Under the pieces are notes generated by a model. The model did no database searches. It had not been told where the DNA came from and saw nothing but the letters and a program-made list of their open reading frames with translations. Below are positions 24,415-31,034 of a stretch of 31,034 nucleotides of DNA, piece after piece. Numbering within the stretch: the stretch's first letter is position 1; each line of letters starts with the position of its first letter. This DNA is from Pseudomonadota bacterium (GTDB lineage: Bacteria > Pseudomonadota > Gammaproteobacteria > Burkholderiales > Rhodocyclaceae). The stretch is from contig JAJZPJ010000005.1 in the NCBI GenBank assembly GCA_021811225.1, positions 1 through 31,034 on the forward strand. The letters are read 5' to 3'. Made by a program: the position numbers and the translations under genes.

Positions 24415-27140
24415 GCGCCGCCGCGCGCAAGGTTCCGCAGTACTGCTACCAGTGCGTCGCGGGGCCGGACCTGCTGACCATCAAGGTCGAGGGCGGGGTC
24501 GCCACCGAGGTGGAACCCAACTTCGCCGCGGCGGAAATTCACCCCGGCGCCGGCAAGTGCTGCGTCAAGGCCTACGGCCTGATCCAGAAGACCTACAGCC
24601 CGAACCGCTTGACCGGGCCGATGAAGCGCACCAATCCGAACAAGGGCAGGGGCGAGGATCCCGGCTTCGTGCCGATTTCCTGGGACGAGGCCTTCGACAT
24701 CATCGGCGCGAAGATGAAGGAGATCCGCGCCAAGGGCGTGGTCAACGAGCACGGCTATCCGCGCGCCGCGGCGAGCTTCGGCGGCGGCGGCATTCCCACC
24801 TATTACATGGGCACCTTCCCGGCCTTCCTCGCCGCCTGGGGTCCGGTGGACTTCAGCTACGGCAGCGGCCAGGGCGTCAGCTGCACGCACTCCGAGCACC
24901 TCTACGGCGAACTCTGGCACCGCGCCTTCACCGTCTGTCCCGACACTCCCAACTGCAGCTACGTGCTCTCCTTCGGCGCCAACATCGAGGCCTCGGGCGG
25001 CGTGGTCGCGGCCTGGCGCCACGGCATCGCGCGCGAGCGGGGCATGAAGCGCATCCAGTTCGAGCCGCATCTGTCGGTCACCGGCGCCGCCTCGGCCGAG
25101 TGGGTGCCGATCAAGCCCAAGACCGATGCCGCCTTCCTGTTCGGTCTGATCCACGTGCTGCTGCACGAGATGCCCAGGGAGTCCCTCGACCTCCATTTTC
25201 TCAAGCAGCACACCGGCTCGCCCTACCTGGTCGGCCCGCACGGCTTCTACCTGCGCGACCCGGAGACGAAGAAGCCGCTGCTCTGGGATCTCACGCGCGG
25301 CGCCGCGGTGCCCTTCGACACGCCTGAAACCGATCCCGCGCTGGAAGGCGAGTTCGCCGTGAATGCGCTGGAGGTCGGCGCCGACGGGGAGGAATGGCGG
25401 CATCAGGGGCTCGCCTGCGAGACCAGCTTCACCAAGCTGGTGACCCGGATGCAGTCCTACACCCCCGAGTGGGCGGAGCAGACCTGCGACGTCAAGAGCG
25501 GCACGGTGCGCCGGATCGCCGCCGAATACGTCGAGCACGCCCAGGTCGGCGCGACGATGGAGGTGGACGGCGAACTGCTGCCCTTCAGACCCGTATCCAT
25601 CCACTTCGGCAGGACGGTGAACAACGGCTGGGGCGCCTACGAGTGCTGCTGGGCGCGCACGCTGATGGCCTGCCTGATCGGCGGCCTGGAGGTGCCCGGC
25701 GGCACCCTGGGCACCACGGTCAGACTGAACCGGCCGGCGACCACCCGGCAGGCGAGCGTCCAGATCAATCCGGACGGCTTCATGCATTACCCGATGAACC
25801 CGACCGACAAGGAGCACTGGAAGCCCAGCCCCAAGATCCGCAACGCCCACGTCACCATGGTGCCGCTGTCGGCGAATTCGCCCTGGAGCACGGCGCTCGG
25901 TCCCACCCACTTCTCCTGGATGTTCCAGAAGGAGTCGCCGGAGAATTGGCCCCGGGTCACGCCGCCCGACATCTGGTTCTGCTATCGCACCAATCCTTCG
26001 ATTTCCTTCTGGGACACCAAGGAACTGGTGAAGCGCATCGCCGAGTTTCCCTTCATCGTGGCCTTCGCCTATACGCATGACGAAACCAACCACATGGCGG
26101 ACATCCTGCTGCCCGAGCGCACCGACATCGAGAGCACCCAGCTGATCCGCGTCGGCGGCACCAAGTTCATCGAGCAGTTCTGGGATCACGAGGGCTTCGC
26201 CCTGCGCCAGCCGGCCGTCGAGCCCCAGGGCGACACCCGCGACTTCACCGACATCGCCACCGAGCTGGCGCTGCGCGCCGGCCTGCTGGAGCAGTACAAC
26301 GAGGCCATCAACCGCGGCTCGGCCTGCGTGCGTCTCGCCGCCGACAACTACGACTTCAGCCTCGATCCCAAGGTTCGCCACGATGCCCAGACCATTTGGG
26401 ACCGGACCTGCCGCGCCGCCAGCGCCGAACTCACCGACGGCCGCGAGAGCGACGGCCTCGACTGGTACAAAGAGCACGGCATGCGTACCCGGCCGACCTC
26501 GCGCCTGTCCTGGTACCTGTTCCCCGAGTTGAGAAAAAAGGGCATCCGCTTCGAGATGCCCTTCCAGGAGCGCCTCTACCGCGTCGGCGTCGAACTCGGC
26601 CATCGTCTGCACGAGCACGGCATCCAGTGGTGGGACGTGCAGCTGGAAGAGTACGGCGGGCTGCCCAAGGTGATGGATTTCCCCGGCATCTGGGAGCAGG
26701 AGACGATCAAGCAGGGCGGCGCCGGCGCGCTGGCCGAGTACCCGTTCTGGCTGATCACCTCGCGCAGCATGCAGTACGCCTGGGGCAGCAACGTCGGGGT
26801 CCAGTTGATGGACGAGGTCGCCGGCAACATGCGCGGCCACAAGAGCGTGGTGATCAACGCGCAAAGGGCGGAGGAACTGGGGATAGAGGACGGCGACCTG
26901 GTCGAGGTGCATTCCTACGTCGGCACCACCCAGGGACCGGCGGTGCTGTCCCAGGGCATCCGCGCCGACACCCTGCTGATGCTGGGACAATTCGACCACT
27001 GGGCCACCCCCTACGCCAAGGACATGAAGGCGCCGAGCATGAACGGCCTGATCCCGATGTCGATGGCGCTGACCGATTCCACCGGTTCCGGCGCCGATCT
27101 GGTGCGGGTCGGCGTGCGCCGCCTGGGAGCCGCACCATGA
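24411..27140 (+). CDS. padB: Phenylacetyl-CoA:acceptor oxidoreductase, molybdopterin large subunit
   Basis: 909 residues of the DMSO reductase family, close to the roughly 93-kDa subunit described for Thauera aromatica. The enzyme oxidises phenylacetyl-CoA to phenylglyoxylate, a four-electron alpha-oxidation, with electrons to quinone. The N terminus (YCYQCVAGPD, then GKCCVKAYG) is an unusual FeS site with no Cys at the third canonical position. Cys158 in GQGVSCTHSEHLYGELWH is a candidate molybdenum ligand. The C-terminal dinucleotide-binding domain starts near FWLITSRSMQYAWGSN. There is no twin-arginine signal, so it should face the cytoplasm. Coupled by ATGA overlaps to the thioesterase upstream and padC downstream. 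Substrate assignment rests on context with padJ and padE-H. Confidence 0.9.
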   Translation: MSAAARKVPQYCYQCVAGPDLLTIKVEGGVATEVEPNFAAAEIHPGAGKCCVKAYGLIQKTYSPNRLTGPMKRTNPNKGRGEDPGFVPISWDEAFDIIGAKMKEIRAKGVVNEHGYPRAAASFGGGGIPTYYMGTFPAFLAAWGPVDFSYGSGQGVSCTHSEHLYGELWHRAFTVCPDTPNCSYVLSFGANIEASGGVVAAWRHGIARERGMKRIQFEPHLSVTGAASAEWVPIKPKTDAAFLFGLIHVLLHEMPRESLDLHFLKQHTGSPYLVGPHGFYLRDPETKKPLLWDLTRGAAVPFDTPETDPALEGEFAVNALEVGADGEEWRHQGLACETSFTKLVTRMQSYTPEWAEQTCDVKSGTVRRIAAEYVEHAQVGATMEVDGELLPFRPVSIHFGRTVNNGWGAYECCWARTLMACLIGGLEVPGGTLGTTVRLNRPATTRQASVQINPDGFMHYPMNPTDKEHWKPSPKIRNAHVTMVPLSANSPWSTALGPTHFSWMFQKESPENWPRVTPPDIWFCYRTNPSISFWDTKELVKRIAEFPFIVAFAYTHDETNHMADILLPERTDIESTQLIRVGGTKFIEQFWDHEGFALRQPAVEPQGDTRDFTDIATELALRAGLLEQYNEAINRGSACVRLAADNYDFSLDPKVRHDAQTIWDRTCRAASAELTDGRESDGLDWYKEHGMRTRPTSRLSWYLFPELRKKGIRFEMPFQERLYRVGVELGHRLHEHGIQWWDVQLEEYGGLPKVMDFPGIWEQETIKQGGAGALAEYPFWLITSRSMQYAWGSNVGVQLMDEVAGNMRGHKSVVINAQRAEELGIEDGDLVEVHSYVGTTQGPAVLSQGIRADTLLMLGQFDHWATPYAKDMKAPSMNGLIPMSMALTDSTGSGADLVRVGVRRLGAAP

Positions 27141-27784
27141 CCCGCTACATCATGACCGCAGACCTGCGCCGCTGCATCGGCTGCCAGACCTGCACCGCCT
27201 CCTGCCGCCAGACCAACGCGACGCCGCCGGGCGTGCAGTGGCGATCGGTGCTCGACATCGAGAGCGGCGAGTTTCCCGACGTGCGCCGCAGCTTCGTGCC
27301 GGTCGGCTGCCAGCATTGCGGCGACCCGCCGTGCATGCACGTGTGCCCGACCACCGCCACCTATCAGCGCGCCGACGGCCTGGTCGAGATCGATTACGAA
27401 AAATGCATCGGCTGCGGCTACTGCGCCGTCGCCTGCCCCTATCAGGCCCGCCACATCACGCGCCGCATCGACTTCGCCTACAGCGCCACGCCGATGGCCA
27501 ACGAGTCGGCGCGCTTCGACGAGCGGCGCATGTCGGTGGCGACCAAGTGCACCTTCTGCATGGACCGCGTCGATGCCGCCAAGGAGAACGGACTCACCCC
27601 CGGCGTCGATCCGGAGGTGACGCCCGCCTGCGTCAATTCCTGCATCGCCGGCGTCCTCGCCTTCGGCGACAAGGAAGACCCGAACAGCAAGGTCTCGAAG
27701 CTGCTGGAGGAGACGCAGCACTTCCGCATGCACGAGGAACTGGGCACCGATCCCGGCTTCTACTACATCTGGGACAAGAAATGA
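27137..27784 (+). CDS. padC: Phenylacetyl-CoA:acceptor oxidoreductase, iron-sulfur subunit
   Basis: 215 residues, a DmsB/NrfC-type electron transfer subunit for four [4Fe-4S] clusters. Cysteine groups are visible in RRCIGCQTCTASCRQ, CQHCGDPPCMHVCPTTA, KCIGCGYCAVACPYQ and the split group CTFCM ... ACVNSC. It carries electrons from PadB to the membrane subunit. About 24 kDa. Its ATG overlaps the padB stop and its stop overlaps the padD start (ATGA at both ends), so the three subunits are made in step. No signal peptide is present. Confidence 0.95.
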   Translation: MTRYIMTADLRRCIGCQTCTASCRQTNATPPGVQWRSVLDIESGEFPDVRRSFVPVGCQHCGDPPCMHVCPTTATYQRADGLVEIDYEKCIGCGYCAVACPYQARHITRRIDFAYSATPMANESARFDERRMSVATKCTFCMDRVDAAKENGLTPGVDPEVTPACVNSCIAGVLAFGDKEDPNSKVSKLLEETQHFRMHEELGTDPGFYYIWDKK

Positions 27785-28668
27785 AAATCAAACCCTGGCA
27801 CCAGACCAACTGGGACGCGCGCGCCGCCGGCAACTTCATCGGCGGCGGCAGCGGCACCGGCCTGCTGATCTTCGCGGCCCTGTCCAATCTTGCCGCCCTC
27901 GCCGGCCCGGCAGCGGACTATCGCTGGCAGGCGGGACTGGCGCTGGTGCTGGTCGCCGCGGGTCTCGCCAGCGTCTTCGCCGAGATCGGCCGGCCGTTCC
28001 GGGCGCTCAACGTCTTCCTCCATCCGCACACCTCCTGGATGACCCGCGAGGCGATGGTCGCGCCCTTCCTGTTCGGCAGCGGCGCCGTCGCGATCTGCTT
28101 GGGCGGCGGGTTGTTTTCCGTCGTCGCCGCGCTGCTGGCGGCGGGCTACCTCTACTGCCAGGCACGGATGATCGCGGCGGCCAAGGGCATCCCCGCCTGG
28201 CGCGAGCCCAGGATCATTCCGCTGTTCATCATCACCGGCCTGGTCGAGGGCGCCGGACTGTCGGCGCTGATCGTCGCGGCCCAATCCGGCACCGCTCCGC
28301 GCTGGCTCGCCGCCGTCCTGCTGGTGGCGCTGATCCTGCGCCGGCTGGCGTGGAAGATCTACCACGAGACGCTGGAACGCAGGGGCGCGCCGAAAAAGGC
28401 GCTGGAGGTGCTCGCGCGTCTGCGCGGCCGCTTCGAGCGCTACGGCCAGAGCCTGCCGGAGATGCTGCTGGTCGCGGCGCTGTTCTTCCGCAGCGAACAG
28501 GTCTGGCTGCTGCCGCTGGCCGGTGCCGCCGCTCTCCTCGGAGGCTGGCTGCTCAAGTTCACCATCGTCGCCCGGGCGGCCTACAATCAGGGCTTCGCGC
28601 TGCCGGTGGTGCCGGTGCGCGGACAGGGTCAGGGAATGCCGGGGGTCAAGCCCGGCTGGTCGAAGTGA
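27781..28668 (+). CDS. padD: Phenylacetyl-CoA:acceptor oxidoreductase, membrane anchor subunit
   Basis: 295 residues with about eight hydrophobic segments (for example LLIFAALSNLAALAG, LALVLVAAGLASVFAEIG, RIIPLFIITGLVEGAGL, LLPLAGAAALLGGWLLKF), resembling the DmsC/NrfD-type quinone-reactive membrane subunits. ALNVFLHPHTSWMTREAM is a conserved cytoplasmic or interface loop of this type. It anchors PadBC and passes electrons to ubiquinone. The start overlaps the padC stop (ATGA). A frame open from 27238 is only the padC shadow. padE follows after 41 nt with its own ribosome binding site, the first real gap in the operon. Confidence 0.92.
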   Translation: MKIKPWHQTNWDARAAGNFIGGGSGTGLLIFAALSNLAALAGPAADYRWQAGLALVLVAAGLASVFAEIGRPFRALNVFLHPHTSWMTREAMVAPFLFGSGAVAICLGGGLFSVVAALLAAGYLYCQARMIAAAKGIPAWREPRIIPLFIITGLVEGAGLSALIVAAQSGTAPRWLAAVLLVALILRRLAWKIYHETLERRGAPKKALEVLARLRGRFERYGQSLPEMLLVAALFFRSEQVWLLPLAGAAALLGGWLLKFTIVARAAYNQGFALPVVPVRGQGQGMPGVKPGWSK

Positions 28669-28709
28669 CCGCCAGCCCCCCGGCCGGGCACAACGGAGGT
28701 GAACTCGAG

Positions 28710-29282
28710 ATGATAGAGATCCGTCTGCACGGGCGCGGCGGCCAGGGTGCGGTCCTGGCCGGCAACATCCTGGCCAGCGCGCTGGCCAAGGAAGGCCGGC
28801 ACGTCGTCGCCATCCCCTCCTTCGGCTTCGAGCGGCGCGGCGCGCCGGTGGCCAGCTTCCTGCGCTTCGATACGCGCGAGATCCGCCAGATGACCAACAT
28901 CTACGCCCCCGACTGCGTGCTCTGCATCGATCCGACCGTGGGCCGCGCCGTCAATATCTTCGACGGCATCAAGGACGGCGCCTACTGGGTGCAGACCACG
29001 GCCAAGCCGATCGCCGAACTGCAGTTTTCCGAAAAGATCGCCACCGTCGGCCTGTGCGACGCGGTCGGGATCGCCCTCGACGTCTTCCGCCGCTCGATCA
29101 CCAACACCATCATGCTCGGCGCCCTGGCCAGGACCACCGGCTTCGTCTCGCTGGAATCGTTGCGTGCGGCGATCGAGGATTCCGCTTTCCGCGACGCCGG
29201 CCTCGGACAGAACCTGGAGGCCCTGGAGCGCGGCTATCACGAGACCGTGGTGCACCACATCGAACGGAGGGTGGCGGCATGA
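28710..29282 (+). CDS. padE: Phenylglyoxylate dehydrogenase, gamma subunit
   Basis: 190 residues, the gamma subunit type of pyruvate:ferredoxin oxidoreductase enzymes, which binds part of CoA. Motif IRLHGRGGQGAVLAGNILASAL at the N terminus and FGFERRGAPVASFLRF follow the family pattern. Phenylglyoxylate dehydrogenase converts phenylglyoxylate, CoA and NAD+ to benzoyl-CoA, CO2 and NADH; in Azoarcus evansii it has five subunits in the order padE-F-G-H-I. The ATG at 28710 has GGAGG upstream. padF starts 28 nt after the stop. Confidence 0.93.
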   Translation: MIEIRLHGRGGQGAVLAGNILASALAKEGRHVVAIPSFGFERRGAPVASFLRFDTREIRQMTNIYAPDCVLCIDPTVGRAVNIFDGIKDGAYWVQTTAKPIAELQFSEKIATVGLCDAVGIALDVFRRSITNTIMLGALARTTGFVSLESLRAAIEDSAFRDAGLGQNLEALERGYHETVVHHIERRVAA

Positions 29283-29310
29283 GGACCCCCTATCCACCGG
29301 CGGAGGCGAC

Positions 29311-29601
29311 ATGAAACAGCAAGCAAAGCCGATGTTCGACGCCACGACGATACCGGGCGACCTGTGCCCGATCGCGACGCGTGCCAATCCGATGCTGCCG
29401 GGCGACTGGCGCAGCATGCGCCCGGTGGTCGACCGCGCCAAGTGCGTGAAGTGTGCGGTCTGCTGGCTGCACTGCCCGGTGCAGTGCGTGGTGGAAAAGG
29501 CGGCGTGGTTCGACTTCGACCTGGCCACCTGCAAGGGCTGCGGCATCTGCATGGTCGAGTGCCCGCACGGCGCCATCTCCATGATCGAGGAGGCGGCATG
29601 A
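29311..29601 (+). CDS. padF: Phenylglyoxylate dehydrogenase, delta (ferredoxin-like) subunit
   Basis: 96 residues with two [4Fe-4S] motifs: KCVKCAVCWLHCPVQC and TCKGCGICMVECPHGAI. This is the delta subunit of the pyruvate:ferredoxin oxidoreductase family and passes electrons from the thiamine diphosphate site toward the flavin subunit PadH. The ATG at 29311 is preceded by GGAGG; its stop overlaps the padG start (ATGA). A short in-frame-like start at 29279 belongs to another frame and is not used. Confidence 0.95.
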   Translation: MKQQAKPMFDATTIPGDLCPIATRANPMLPGDWRSMRPVVDRAKCVKCAVCWLHCPVQCVVEKAAWFDFDLATCKGCGICMVECPHGAISMIEEAA

Positions 29602-30818
29602 ACGCGATACTGAAACCAAAACCGAATTTCATCGTCTGCGACGGCAACGAGGCGGCGGCCTGGGCGGTGTCGCTGGCCCAGGTGGACATGGTGGCGGTCT
29701 ATCCGATCACGCCGCAGTCCTCCCTGGTCGAATACCTGGCGAAGTTCGTTGCCGACGGCCGCCTGAAGGCCGAGATCGTCGATGTCGAGGGCGAGCACTC
29801 GGTGCTCTCGGTGCTGCACGGCGCCGCGCTCGCCGGCGCGCGCACCTACACCGCCACCTGCGGCCCGGGGCTGGCCTTCATGTTCGAGCCCTACATGCGC
29901 ACGCCGGGCCTGCGCATGCCGATGGTGATGACCATCGTCACCCGCGACACGCTGACGCCGCAGAGCGTCTGGGGCGGCCACCAGGACGCGATGAGCGTGC
30001 GCGAGGCGGGCTGGATCCAGATCTACTGCGAGACGCTGCAGGAGGTGCTCGACACCACCATCATGGCCTACCGCATCGCCGAGGACCACGGCGTGATGCT
30101 GCCGGTCAATGTCTGCCACGACGGCAACTACCTGTCCTTCGCCACCGGCCGGGTGGAACTGCCCGATCAGGCGGAGGTCGCCGCCTTCCTGGGCAGCCGC
30201 GACGTCAATTGGCACGCGGCGCTCGACCCCGAGCGGCCGATGGCCATCGATCCGCTCACCGGCGGCGCCGGCGGTCCCGGCCCGGCGCTGTTCGTGCGTT
30301 ATCGCCAGGGACAGTGCGCGGGCATGCAGAACGCGCTGGGAGTGATCGAGAAGGTGCACGCCGAATGGGCCGAGCGCTTCGGCCGAAGCCACGCGCCGCT
30401 GATCGAGGGCTACCGGATGGAAGACGCCGACTACGCCATCGTCACCATCGGCTCGATGACCGGCGCCGCCAAGGACGCGGTCGATGCCGCGCGCGACCGC
30501 GGAGAGCGGGTGGGCCTGGCCAAGGTCAAGACCTACCGGCCCTTCCCGATCAAGGCGGTGGCGGCATTGCTGTCGGGGATGAGAGCGATCGGCGTGGTGG
30601 ACCGCTCGGTATCCTTCGGCTGGAACAGCGGGCCGCTCTACCAGGACGTGACCGGCGCGCTGCACGCGTCGGCGGTCCCGGCGATCAGTTTCATCGGCGG
30701 CCTGGCCGGAGCCGACCTCACCGTCGGCCACTTCGCCCGGGTGATCGAGCGAACCGCCGATCTGGCCAGAGGCGCGGCCGCTTCCGGCGACACCATATGG
30801 TTGAACGAACATGACTGA
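29598..30818 (+). CDS. padG: Phenylglyoxylate dehydrogenase, alpha subunit
   Basis: 406 residues, alpha subunit of the 2-oxoacid oxidoreductase family. VAVYPITPQSSLVEYLA, DVEGEHSVLSVLHGAALAGAR and TATCGPGLAFMFEPY are the conserved pyrimidine-binding motifs; the C-terminal transketolase-like domain holds DYAIVTIGSMTGAAKDAV and VGLAKVKTYRPFP. Unlike KorA in this window it is not fused to a gamma subunit. The ATG overlaps the padF stop and the stop overlaps the padH start by 8 nt. The thiamine diphosphate-binding beta subunit PadI should follow beyond the window. Confidence 0.94.
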   Translation: MNAILKPKPNFIVCDGNEAAAWAVSLAQVDMVAVYPITPQSSLVEYLAKFVADGRLKAEIVDVEGEHSVLSVLHGAALAGARTYTATCGPGLAFMFEPYMRTPGLRMPMVMTIVTRDTLTPQSVWGGHQDAMSVREAGWIQIYCETLQEVLDTTIMAYRIAEDHGVMLPVNVCHDGNYLSFATGRVELPDQAEVAAFLGSRDVNWHAALDPERPMAIDPLTGGAGGPGPALFVRYRQGQCAGMQNALGVIEKVHAEWAERFGRSHAPLIEGYRMEDADYAIVTIGSMTGAAKDAVDAARDRGERVGLAKVKTYRPFPIKAVAALLSGMRAIGVVDRSVSFGWNSGPLYQDVTGALHASAVPAISFIGGLAGADLTVGHFARVIERTADLARGAAASGDTIWLNEHD

Positions 30819-31034
30819 TAGCCGCTATCTGATCGTCGGCGCCAGCCACGCCGCGCTCGCGGCGCTGGCCGCGATCCGCATGCACGACGCCGAGGGCAGC
30901 CTCACCCTGATGACCCGGGAAGATGAACTGCCCTACTCGCCCACCGTGCTGCCCTACGTCGTCTCCGGCCGCTCCGCGCCCGACCAGGTCTTCCTGCGCG
31001 ACGAGGAATACTTCTCCCGCCAGCGCGTGAACTT
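30811..31034 (+). CDS. padH: Phenylglyoxylate dehydrogenase, FAD/NADH subunit (partial, 3' end outside window)
   Basis: 74 residues are visible from the ATG at 30811. YLIVGASHAALAALAAIR is an FAD-binding Rossmann motif, and MTREDELPYSPTVLPYVVSG matches the nitrite reductase/rubredoxin reductase-like flavoproteins. In the five-subunit enzyme this epsilon subunit moves electrons from the ferredoxin-like PadF to NAD+. The position after padG and the 8-nt overlap with it fit the known padE-F-G-H-I order. The gene is cut only by the window edge. Confidence 0.9.
   Translation, partial: MTDSRYLIVGASHAALAALAAIRMHDAEGSLTLMTREDELPYSPTVLPYVVSGRSAPDQVFLRDEEYFSRQRVN

Noticed and set aside
24096..26999. 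A 967-codon open frame on the minus strand opposite padB
   Set aside because: It is antisense to padB, which has clear family motifs, and its translation is low-complexity, rich in Gly, Ala, Arg, His and Asp, as expected for a shadow frame in GC-rich DNA.
29279..29314. A start at 29279 overlapping the padE stop as ATGA
   Set aside because: It leads into a frame with no ferredoxin motif that ends soon after; the padF ATG at 29311 has its own ribosome binding site and the cysteine motifs.

Overview
The window is a GC-rich stretch of a betaproteobacterial chromosome. It most resembles a facultatively anaerobic, aromatic-degrading member of the Rhodocyclales (Azoarcus/Aromatoleum/Thauera-like). 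This rests on gene content, gene order and protein motifs read by eye; no database search was run. About 31 kb hold 28 protein-coding genes and no visible rRNA, tRNA, CRISPR array or transposase.

Region 1 (1-16342) is housekeeping and stress. A leftward run def-fmt-rsmB-DUF4390-ntrY-ntrX is tightly coupled; ntrX runs off the left edge and has a strikingly degenerate AAA+ domain. Divergent from def is lysM-dprA-smg-topB. Converging on topB is a peroxide-stress set: rubrerythrin, rubredoxin, rubredoxin reductase, with oxyR just upstream and an OxyR-like operator between oxyR and rubrerythrin. A ClC chloride transporter diverges from oxyR.

Region 2 (16343-22405) is low-potential electron metabolism. 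A tungsten-type aldehyde:ferredoxin oxidoreductase, carrying a fused C-terminal MoaD/ThiS-like domain that ends in Gly-Gly, is divergent from korA-korB (2-oxoacid:ferredoxin oxidoreductase) and a 2[4Fe-4S] ferredoxin. In class I benzoyl-CoA reductase bacteria such as Thauera, KorAB and ferredoxin supply electrons for ring reduction.

Region 3 (22416-31034) is the anaerobic phenylacetate pathway. Phenylacetate-CoA ligase (padJ) is divergent from a long coupled operon: a FlK-like hotdog thioesterase, padB-padC-padD (phenylacetyl-CoA:acceptor oxidoreductase) and padE-padF-padG-padH (phenylglyoxylate dehydrogenase, cut by the right edge before padI). Together they would convert phenylacetaldehyde to phenylacetate, phenylacetyl-CoA, phenylglyoxylate and finally benzoyl-CoA.

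The most interesting signals are regulatory and architectural. Two nearly identical FNR-type boxes lie in the aor/korA and padJ/padB divergent regions, and three of the four outward promoters have a plausible -10 exactly 22 nt from the box. The thioesterase keeps the Thr/Glu/His spacing of fluoroacetyl-CoA thioesterase and is translationally coupled to padB, which makes it a candidate for the hydrolysis step of phenylacetyl-CoA oxidation. The aldehyde oxidoreductase carries its own sulfur-carrier-like tail, and a REP-like repeat sits in its leader between two competing start sites.
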